A stretch of 64,000 nt of DNA from Hsuehochloa calcarea (taxonomy: Eukaryota > Streptophyta > Magnoliopsida > Poales > Poaceae): the NCBI GenBank assembly GCA_036346395.1, contig CM070594.1, forward strand, positions 28,801,385-28,865,384, given 5' to 3'. Below are positions 56,010-64,000 of the stretch, piece by piece. The notes beneath the pieces are model-generated. The model ran no database searches. It had not been told where the DNA came from and saw only the letters and a list, made by a program, of their open reading frames with translations. The stretch's first letter is position 1; each line of letters begins with the position of its first letter. Both the position numbers and the translations under genes were made by a program.

Positions 56010-57030
56010 TGTAGGACCGGAAAGGCGACAAAGGGGTGGTGAATAGATGATTTCTCAATTTTCACCAAAATTAGATTAAACACGAACTTTTCTCCAGTAG
56101 CTATGAAAGCTAAGAAGATCAGTAAATGTACAGAGGAAGCCTTGTGCTGAATCCTATTAACCCCTGAAGCAAAAGGCCAAATTATGGAGATCAGGGAAGC
56201 ACCAAAAATAAGAAAGCTAACCAAAAACTAACCATCATCTTTGAATAACCAAAAACCACAGGATCAAGGAAGCACCAAAAATCATCAAAAGAGAAGGAAG
56301 AACATAAGAAACCTCATCTTTGAATAATCATCCATAGATTGATTCATGATGTTTGCTGGTTACAGCCACTCCCTCAAGGAGGACAAGAGCTCAATCCATG
56401 AGCACACACCCAAATCATCTCCCTAGGACCTAAGCCTCTCCTCTCCTCTCTAATCCTTAAGACAAACTAGGGTTTTACAAATGAAGTGCTTGAGGTTGTT
56501 TGACACCAACTTCCCCTATTTATAGTGAGGTTGTTTGACACCAACTCCCCCTATTTATAGTGAGGCCTAGCTTCTAGAAGAATTCACCTAATGGGCTCTC
56601 GTTAAGGCCCAATACAAATGGGACACATACGCACGCATTCTGAAGCGTCGTCTTCATCTTCGATTGACCTAAACCGCTTCTCCATACGCTGAGGTTTAGT
56701 CAAGAGTCACAAAGGCGGTATTTGGTGAAATTACCAAAATACCCCTTCTCGATCCTTCTCCATGGACCGAGTCCAGTCCAGTCGAAGCAATCGCCTGCTT
56801 CGCCACGTGTAGGTTGATCAACGACTCTCATATTGTCGGCAAGTCTCTCCCATTCGAATCCCATCGGAACCTCCAAGGCACTTGCACTGACCCCCGCGCC
56901 GCTTGATCCAACCAGTTGCATCAAATTGCCGTTTAATCCATCTTGTCCATTCTGCGTCATGCTTGAGTCACTCGACCTCATCCGGCATCCATGATCGTTC
57001 TGGACCTCAGCTCTCCAAGCTTAGTCCTGA
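56010..57030 (-). repeat. 5' LTR of copia A, truncated
   Basis: Matches 27198-28448 and 29045-29110 of the 3' LTR but lacks the 596-bp insertion. It also lacks about 140 bp containing the CGGTC motif cluster near 56190, and everything left of AAGCTTAGTCCTGAT at 57030, where gypsy LTR sequence begins. A tandem duplication of the TATA region is listed separately. Confidence 0.88.
56496..56565 (-). repeat. 35-bp tandem duplication carrying the LTR TATA box
   Basis: Two copies, 56496-56530 and 56531-56565, starting TTGTTTGACACCAACT and containing CTATTTATAG (TATAAATAG on the minus strand). They differ by one base (TTCCCC versus TCCCCC). The 3' LTR has one copy (28018-28052), so this is a private duplication. 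Confidence 0.92.
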
Positions 57031-57798
57031 TTTGGGCATTTATAAGGGGGAGGAATGGCCGGGAATGGAGGTGTCTTGATGAGTTGAGTTCAATGCTGGT
57101 GATTTCGTGAAAATTGGTGGACAAAATGGTGGGTTTTGATGAGCTCCCGAAGGCTCTAATGGAGTTGCTACGTCTCTGAAAGAAAACGATTGGCTGGAGG
57201 TAGAAGAAGGAGAGAGAAAGCAAGAAATAAAAGAGTGGGAGGGGATTAGTAATCAATACGATGCACAAGGCCACTTCGTAGTACATTCGGCTGGCTTGGT
57301 TTGTTAAGCGTGTAGAGTGCTATAGCAGGGGAAAGATGGGTGACCGGCCGGTAGGTTTCTATTTTTTTTTATTTTTGAAATACATTTAAACCACAAATTT
57401 GAATACACTTTAGAATAAAGCAAATAGAGTCCAAAAATTCATAAAAATTCCTAGAATTATTTTGAACTTAATAAAAATAATCCCAACTTAAAGTTGGCTT
57501 TTATTTTTGATTTTATTTTCTCGAAGTCAGGAAAAACCTTTTTAAATACTAGAAAAATCCAGAAAGTAATTAACATTTTATTTTTGAATTTAAATCCAAT
57601 AAAATCCCATAAAATCCCAATGAACTTTCTTTTTTATATTAAAACCAAGAAATTAAATAATTAATTTTTCTTTTTCCTTTTAACATTGAAAAATCTTTTT
57701 AGGTTATAGAAAATCGAGAAAATTCTTCGGCAGCCAGAAAATCCAAAATAATAACTTTATTTATTTTTATTTTGGTAACATAACTTTGGGATGTTACA
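57031..57798 (-). repeat. Gypsy LTR fragment (minus strand), start of a 3' LTR
   Basis: On the minus strand it begins TGTAACATCCCAAAGTTATG (57798) and runs AT-rich, then into 57035-57360, which matches 63225-63545. A polypurine tract lies directly outside (57799-57817), so this is the 5' edge of a 3' LTR. Truncated at 57031 against copia A. Confidence 0.8.
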
Positions 57799-58159
57799 AA
57801 CTATCCCCCTTAAAAGGAATCTCGTCCCCGAGATTCGGAGAAGCTAGAAAGAAGGAATATGCACATAGGATAAATGAATTGAGACAGAGAGTCTGTCTTC
57901 AAGTTGGCTTCATGCCCAAGGGTGTTGAGTGGTTCAGAAATTCAAAGCGTCAATTCGTCCTTCAGGTGCATCGATAGCTTAGAAGTCCAATGGATTGTTA
58001 GAGAAGAGACGGTAGCAAAGGATGAGAAAGAAAGCTACGAGATGAGAAGACTACCCATTTAAAACAAACGTTGTACACAATATCAAAAGATCTACGTACG
58101 ACGTACCAAAAGGAAACATACGATACAAGTTAAGAACAATACAACGTTCTACTCGATCA
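57799..58159 (-). mobile_element. Gypsy internal 3' end with polypurine tract
   Basis: On the minus strand ATCTCGGGGACGAGATTCC, then TTTTAAGGGGGATAG, immediately precedes the LTR. GGGGACGAGATTCCTTTTAAG is a familiar end of grass gypsy internal regions. The remaining 300 bp (57840-58159) is non-coding. Cut at about 58159 by copia B gag. Confidence 0.72.
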
Positions 58160-58325
58160 ATAATCATAAGGCGGTGTAGCAACTTCGGGCACCACGAGCG
58201 GGACTCGAACAACCTCCCATATAGCGTGTCCTTCGCTCTTAAGGAAGACTCGCATGCGGTTCTTCCAATAGGCATAGTCGTGCACATCGAAGATATGCGG
58301 CTTTGTGGAGTATCTATCCATCGCC
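58160..58325 (-). pseudogene. Copia B gag N-terminal fragment
   Basis: On the minus strand, from ATG at about 58323, a gag start of the same family: KPHIFDVHDYAYWKNRMRVF, then a W-VVRVPLVVPEVATPP segment, ending after about 55 codons at the gypsy junction. Aligns with 8145-8300 of element C. Confidence 0.82.
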
Positions 58326-58365
58326 AAGTTCAGTGACCGGTTAAGATCAAGATTGAACTAACCGG

Positions 58366-58377
58366 GCTCTGATACCA
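58366..58377 (-). other. Primer-binding site of copia B
   Basis: TGGTATCAGAGC on the minus strand, two bases from the LTR edge at 58380. Confidence 0.9.
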
Positions 58378-58379
58378 CT

Positions 58380-60129
58380 TGTTCGACCGAAAAGGCGACT
58401 AGAGGGTGGGTGAATAGGAGCACGCTCACTTTTTCACAAATAATGGATTCAATAATATTTTACTCCAGAAGCTATGGAAGCTATGAAGATCAGTAAATCA
58501 GTACAGTGGAAGACTAATATTGAATCTAATATAAACTCCTAAGCAAAGTGACACAAACAGCATAGATTAAAGCACATCAGTGCGCTGCCGGTCGGACCGC
58601 TAGCCTTGGGCGGTCGGACCGATTCCGGCGATCGGCCGGTGGCCACGAAGCGATCGACCACGCCTCCGGCCTCGAGCATTGAAAAACCTGATGACGAAGA
58701 TGCAAATAGATAAAACATTTGATCTACTAATCCAAACTTCATGAAACTTGGAACACACATTCTCTATGATATTAGGGACCTATTCCAATCGAAGATTATG
58801 ATAATTTTGGAGGAATCAAGATCCTTTTCCGTTTGATCAAAGAAGGGTTCAAAACCGGGTCAAAACGAAAATTAGGTTAAAGCTCTTGCTTGTGGGTGAT
58901 TGATGATCAAGATGATCCTAGATAGATTCCCACACGTCACAGCAAGCTAGATCACGTGAAGAAACCAAGTAAAAACTCACGGATCAAAGAAAGACCTAAA
59001 ATCATCAAATAGAGAGAAAGAACACAATGAGACAAAATATTGATCAAACTTTCCTTTGATTGATTGATATGATCAGGACTTACAGCCACTCCATCAATGG
59101 AGGACAATGCTCAATCCAAGAGCACAAAAATCACATCAAACATCAAGAACCCTAGCCTCCACAAAAGCTCTCACTAAGAAAATTAGGGTTTACAAGAATT
59201 GCAAAAGAGGCGAAGAGGTGGTGCAGCCACTACCCTCTCCTATTTATAGTGGAGCCTTAGACCTTCTAGAAGTTTGATCCTATTGGGCTCCCGTTAAGGC
59301 CAAAAACAAATGGGACACTTACGCACGTATTTTAATGCACCGTCTTTAATATCCCTTGACCTAACTAGCTACACCTTGCGCCGTCTTGCGCCTCAGATTA
59401 GCTAATAGGTCACCCTTGTCAATCTTGCACAACGCTTGAGTACATTGACCTCACCCGGCATCGTCGATCGTTCTGGACCTCAGCTCTCCAAGCCTAGTCC
59501 CGATCATCCTTGCCGTTGACCGTCGTTGACCACCAAGCAACCTGCACAACAATAGACAAGTAAACCGAATTTAGAAATAAGTTCTTCACAACTTGACCCA
59601 TGTTAGTCAAAACATGCATCATGCACCATATATGCCCTGAAACTCATGACTTTGACCTAACACACAAATATCGCCGCCACACCGGCGACGAACAAAGTGA
59701 AAACCGGTCAGACCGCCCCCCAGGGCCGGTCTGACCGCCACCTATGGGCCGGTCAGACCGCCAGTTGGGACTTAGCCATTTTTCCTCTCTGGAAACCAGA
59801 AACCTACTGGAAATTTCAAACCAATAGAACTTTTGACTGGAGACTCCAAAAATTATGGGACCAAGTGCAATAGAATCCCCTCTCTTGTCTACACCCTCTA
59901 TTTTTGGCCCAGCTCAAAATACCACTTTCTGACATTCCCGGTCCGACCGCCGCTTATGGCCAGTCAGACCGATTTGGGACCGGTCTGACCGCCGCACCTG
60001 GCCGGTCAGACCGGTTCTGACCTGACAGAACTGAACTTTGCCGAAAACACGTGAAACGATAAACCGTAAACGTCATTGCCAATTGTCACATCATCCTAAG
60101 ATCTGGAGCATATCCCCATGATATCCACA
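58380..60129 (-). repeat. LTR of copia B, shared by two internal regions
   Basis: 1,750 bp, TGTGGATATCATGGGG (60129) to GGTCGAACA (58380) on the minus strand. TATA box TATAAATA at 59241-59248 (minus). CGGTCNGACCG motifs at about 58588-58650 and 59700-60020. Very similar to the LTRs of C in order and termini. Confidence 0.92.
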
Positions 60130-60937
60130 ATCTCCCCCTTGATGAACACATTGGCAATAATCCAGAAAATGTAATTTGAAGGTTTGAAAAGTAAAATACT
60201 TTCGTTTTCGCATAAAGGCGCAACTTGGTCCATAAGCAAGAGAAAACAATGGAAATGACCAAGATGGCATCAGAATAGCATAGGCAAGTGAGATAAGGCA
60301 AAAGAAAGCATAAAAACTTTGGTTTCCCGAAAAGAGTCAAAAATCTCACTTAAGCTCCATATGAAAGAACAATTGTTCAATTGACCTATGATCATAGTGA
60401 GGATTAATAAATGCAATTCAAGTTTAGAAGAATCAATAAGACAATAAGAATGAAATTCAACAACTCCCCTTCACTATGATCCTCAAATTTCAGAAACTTT
60501 CAAAATTTTAATTTCTCCCCCTTTTTATTATTTTTATATATCTTCTCCCTCTTTGTTCAAAAAAATGATATATTTTCTCCTCCAACATTGAAATATCTTC
60601 TCCCCCTTTGACAATGGAGTCATCAAGGAATCACGCCTTCCTCTCATTAAGAGATAAATGCAGAATAAAGAAAGAAGCATAAAAAGGAGTATGCATGAAG
60701 TGCAATGCAGTAGCTTCATTTTTTTTATTTTTCAATTTTTGATTACAAGAAGCTTTGGAGATTACCCAAAAGGAGCAAGCTAGCATCTCTAATATTGCAC
60801 AAGCACGATATCAAGACTAACAAAGCTAGCAAGATCATGACAAGACATATATATCATAGCTAAGCACGAAGGCTCAAAAGTAAAGCAGTATATTTGATCA
60901 ATTTAAGCAAAGCTTCAAATTCAGCCAGTTCATCAAG
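60130..60937 (-). other. Copia B polypurine tract and 3' spacer
   Basis: TCAAGGGGGAGAT on the minus strand (60130-60142) abuts the LTR. The remainder corresponds to 14620-15430 of element C and has no gene. At about 60937 the homology jumps directly to integrase-downstream coding sequence. Confidence 0.8.
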
Positions 60938-62150
60938 ATTAGTTTGTCTCCTGAAAAAGATTAGTTTCCGCATTAAAAACTCGAAAACCCCTCGAATGTG
61001 CAGGATAAACCAGAAATAAACCATCAAAAGTTCTTGACTCAAATTTATCTAGATTTCCTATCTTCAGAATAAAACATTTGGATCCAAAGACTCGAAAGTA
61101 CGAGACAGGGGTTTCTACCAAATCGAAGCTCATAAGCAGTCTTGCCCAAAGAAGGTCTCACAAAGACACGATTAGCACTATGGCAAGCAGTAGTAACAGC
61201 TTCGGTCCAAAATCTCCTCGGTGTGCTATACTCATCTAGCATCGTCCTAGCCATCTCGACCAAGGTCTTGTTCTTCATTTCCACAACGCCATTTTGTTGA
61301 GGAACTTGTGGAGAAGAGAACTGATGCTCAATACCATGCTCAGCACAAAAAGAAGCAAATGAGGCATTCTTGAACTCCGTACCATTATCACTGCGGATCG
61401 CTCTCAAGGCACCCGGAAGTTTAGAAGCTAAACGAAGAACAAGATCATGATAAAAGTCAAAAGCTTCATCCTTCGAAGCAATAAAGAACACCCAAGTATA
61501 TCTAGAAAAATCATTGACTATGACAAGAATGTACCATTTTTCAACAACTGACCGAACTCTAGCAGGACCAACAGTATCCATATGAAGCAACTGTCCCGGT
61601 CCGTCAGTCATGACCATAGTCACTGAAGGGTGTGAGGCGGCAACTTGCTTGCCATGCCTATAGGGCGCACAAACAACATCTTTGACGGCTTTGAGTTTGG
61701 GCAAACCTCTCATGAGCTCAAGGTTGCTAACTCGCGTCAGATGATCAAAACCAATGTGCCCCAAACGACGGTGCCAAAGCCAGAACTCAGAAGAAGAAGA
61801 TGAAATAAGCATTTGGGAGAACCAGTAAGAGATTCAGAAAAGTCAGCTCTAAAAATCCTAGCAACTATAGTAATTCCAAAAACAAGCTCACCAGTTGAAT
61901 CAAGCACCCGACAAGTATTTTTCTTAAATATAGTCTCATAGCCATCATCAAGAAGTTGAGACACAGAAATCAAATTAAACCTTAGCTTGTCCACAAGGGC
62001 GACGTCCTTGGGAATGAAACTGTCGTTCACCCTGATCGATCTCGTTCCTTCAATTCGCCCTTGTTTATCATCTCCAAAGGTGATGAAATCATCACCTGTC
62101 GACCGCGTGAAAGAGGTGAACCATTTTAAGTCTCCGGTCAGGTGCCGGAA
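60938..62150 (-). pseudogene. Copia B protease-integrase; RT and RNase H deleted
   Basis: On the minus strand: KWFTSFTRSTGDDFITFGDD-like sequence from about 62135 and VALVDKLRFNLISVSQLLDD (to about 61930). After a break comes a 255-codon open stretch, 61812-61045: LWHRRLGHIGFDHLTRVS, DGPGQLLHMDTVGPARV, VNDFSRYTWVFF, IRSDNGTEFKNASF and VPQQNGVVEMKNKTLVEMA. It ends after ELRFGRNP and GFRVFNAETN at about 60940. The protease DSG lies beyond the left-hand junction and is missing. Integrase acidic residues are present. Confidence 0.87.
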
Positions 62151-64000
62151 ACGACGACAGAAGGTGGTTCGGTCTCTGGCGGAAAATTCTTGGTTGTGGC
62201 GAAAAGAGAGCGGCGAACTCCAGGGATAGGAAGGGGAAACCGAGGGGCACGCGGCGACGCAGTCGGTTTAGAAAAATACTAACCGAGGAGGGATAACAGA
62301 GGTGGCAAAGTTTGGTACGTGCATGGCACTATTCATGCATGCAAGCATGTGAATAGTGAAAGTCGTAGAAGAATTGGCCGTGCAGGCGATAGGAAGGGAG
62401 AGTTGACCGACGAACAACAAAAATGGAACCCCGACGATGTAACCTACCCGATGATAGCGGTTCGGCTGGCGACGACTGGTGGCGGCGGCGTTCAAATAGA
62501 ATAAACAGCTAAAATAACATAAAAACTAAAAATTACAAAATAAATACTGAAAAATAAAAGATGATTTTAGATGATTTTACGAGAAAGAATCATCAGATTT
62601 GGAGTTTGCAATAGAGAGAAATGATTTTTGGAGTGAATTTCTCAACTAATTAATTTGCTACCGTGAATGACTAAAAACTAGCTATTGTTCTTCGTTTCTT
62701 TCATGAACCGAACAGAGGCCAGCAAGCATAGAAAATTTGCCACGCCGGTTAGAGGAAGAGAGAGATGGCCGGCGAACTAGCAAGATGGGACCCCATCGAG
62801 GTACTCTACCTCATGGTGGTGACGGCTCAGCTGAAGGTGACGCGACACCGTAGCGAGCGCGCGCACGGGCGACGGTGGCGCACGGGGGCGGCGATGCGCA
62901 CGGGGGCGGCGGTGCTTCGGCGACGATCCGGCAAAGGCGAGGTGAGCACCACGTAGAACGTCGCGAGGCGAAGCTAGGGGTGGTGGAGATGGTGGTGAGG
63001 ATGCACTGTAGGCGACGCAATCGGCCGATGAACAGAGTTTGGACGGCGTCGGAAAAACTTTGATTGTGGAGAAAAAAAAGCGAGGGAGAAGTTAAGATTT
63101 TCGGGGATGGATGAGGGAGAGGAGAGGCACCCAGGGCTCTCTTATATAGGGGTGGAGGTGGACCGAGGAGGGAGATCAATGCACGTATGTCACGGCGGGC
63201 CATGTCGCGTTCCCGTTGATTTTGGCATTTATGAGGGGAGGAATGGCTGGGAATGGAGGTGTCTTGATGAGTGGAGTACAATGCCGGTGATTTCGTGAAA
63301 ATTGGTGGAGAAAATTGTGGGTTTTGATGAGCTCCCGAAGGCTCTAATGGAGTTGCTACGACTATGGAAGAAAACGGTTGCTGGAGGTAGAAGAAAGAGA
63401 GACAAAGGAAGAAATAAGAGAGAGGGAGGGGATTACTAATCAATACAATGCACAGAGCCACTTGTTGTGCATTCGGTTGGCTTGATTTGTTAAGCGTGCA
63501 GAGTGCTGGAGCAAGGGAAAGATGGGTGACCGATCGGGAAGTTTTCAATTTTTTTTTTTTTATTATTTTGAAATACATTTAAACCATAAATTTGAATACA
63601 CTTTAGAATAAAGCAAATAGAGTCCAAAAATTAAAAATAATTCCAACTTAAAGTTGGTTTTTACTTTTAATTTTATTTTCTCAAAATTAGGAAAAACCTT
63701 TTTAAATACTTAAAAATCCAGAAAGTAAATAAAATTTTATTTTTCAATTTAAATCCAATAAATCTAGAGCAGGGGAAAGATGGGTGACCGGCCGGGAAGT
63801 TTTCAAATTTTTTTATTTTTATTTATTTTCGAAATACATTTCAAACACAAATTTGAATACACTTTAGAATAAAGCAAATAGAGTCCAAAAATTCTAGAAA
63901 AATTCATAAAAATTCCAAGAATTGTTTTGAACTTAATAAAAATAATTCCAACTTAAAGTTGGCTTTTATTTTTTATTTAATTTTCTCAAAATTAGGAAAA
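62151..64000 (-). mobile_element. Gypsy LTR-related DNA
   Basis: 63225-63720 repeats 57035-57520 in the same orientation, so it belongs to the same gypsy LTR family (minus strand). 62150-63220 is GC-rich leader-like sequence with two related blocks (62390-62500 and 62745-62880: ACCGACGAAC/CCGGCGAAC, then TGGAACCCCGAC/TGGGACCCCATC). The long minus-strand frame at 62811-63578 is Pro/Ser/Leu-rich and is not conserved in the 57 kb copy, so I do not call a gene. Confidence 0.65.
63505..64000 (-). repeat. Partial tandem duplication inside the gypsy LTR
   Basis: 63505-about 63720 and 63763-64000 both begin with a GGGAAAGATGGGTGACCG segment and run through GAATACACTTTAGAATAAAG and CCAACTTAAAGTTGG. 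The second copy is closer to 57325-57530 and includes about 50 bp missing from the first. Confidence 0.85.

Larger units (their letters stand above)
27198..57030 (-). mobile_element. Copia element A, minus strand, host of the nested insertions
   Basis: One Ty1/copia element read from right to left: truncated 5' LTR (57030-56010), primer site (56007-55996), gag in three pieces (55953-55676, 54345-53653, 35335-34011), protease and integrase-RT-RNase H (33780-31270), a non-coding spacer, polypurine tract (about 29830-29810) and 3' LTR (29809-27198). The pieces join in order and orientation. The largest gap is explained by gypsy D with a perfect TGAAG duplication. It is the oldest member of the nest, because everything else lies inside it. 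Its 5' LTR is cut at about 57030 by gypsy LTR sequence. Confidence 0.88.
58160..62150 (-). mobile_element. Copia remnant B: pol - LTR - gag arrangement
   Basis: Read on the minus strand: protease and integrase (62150-60938), 3' spacer, polypurine tract, one LTR (60129-58380), primer site, gag start (58325-58160). One LTR therefore serves as the 3' LTR of one copy and the 5' LTR of another, as expected from recombination between neighbouring or tandem copies. RT and RNase H are absent. Both outer ends meet gypsy LTR-related DNA. Confidence 0.85.

Noticed and set aside
62811..63578. 255-codon minus-strand frame
   Set aside because: Lies in gypsy LTR DNA, is Pro/Ser/Leu-biased without a domain, and is not open in the homologous copy at 57031-57360.

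Overview
The window looks like a repeat-dense, probably pericentromeric or otherwise gene-poor stretch of a grass (Poaceae) nuclear genome. The evidence is: Ty1/copia and Ty3/gypsy elements with initiator-Met-tRNA primer sites; a BARE/Angela-type LTR; a GC-rich, intronless DMP (DUF679) gene; and two 72-nt plant LRR exons with GT-AG introns. Only one apparently intact host gene is visible in 64 kb. There is no sign of bacterial, organellar or viral coding content.

Layout. 1-6298: gypsy pol and LTR fragments, with a small tandem duplication. 6299-17237: complete plus-strand copia element (here 'C'), with both LTRs and a GAAGA target duplication, but with a frameshifted gag-pol. 17238-19123: repeat-like and unassigned DNA. 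19224-20189: DMP membrane-protein gene on the minus strand, with a TATA box and a polyadenylation signal. 20640-24000: remnant of an LRR (STRUBBELIG-receptor-like) gene interrupted by a BARE/Angela-like solo LTR (21913-23539, TSD TGCAT). 24000-27197: unassigned DNA, an LTR-like segment with a short-motif array, and a 276-codon gag-like reading frame.

27198-57030 is a three-level nest. Minus-strand copia element 'A' (3' LTR 27198-29809; PBS 55996-56007) was interrupted in gag by plus-strand gypsy 'D' (35336-53652, TSD TGAAG; about 7.6 kb without its own insertions; CRM/CRR-like). D was in turn interrupted in pol by plus-strand chromovirus 'F' (40085-49848, TSD AAGGG; Tekay/Del-like). LTR-only insertions sit in the 3' LTR of A (28449-29044, TSD TCATG), in the gag of D (37386-38340) and in the gag of A (54346-55675). 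57031-64000 holds minus-strand gypsy LTR pieces flanking a third copia remnant ('B') in which one LTR (58380-60129) is bordered by pol on one side and gag on the other.

Elements A, B and C are one copia group. They share LTR ends, gag and integrase sequence, a CxxC-containing coiled gag extension, and clusters of a near-palindromic CGGTCNGACCG motif at the same LTR positions. One pattern cuts across families: duplicated segments often differ by short indels, notably CAG read as CG, including in the primer-binding sites of C and D. Part of the apparent pseudogenisation may therefore be consensus error at CHG-methylated sites rather than true decay.
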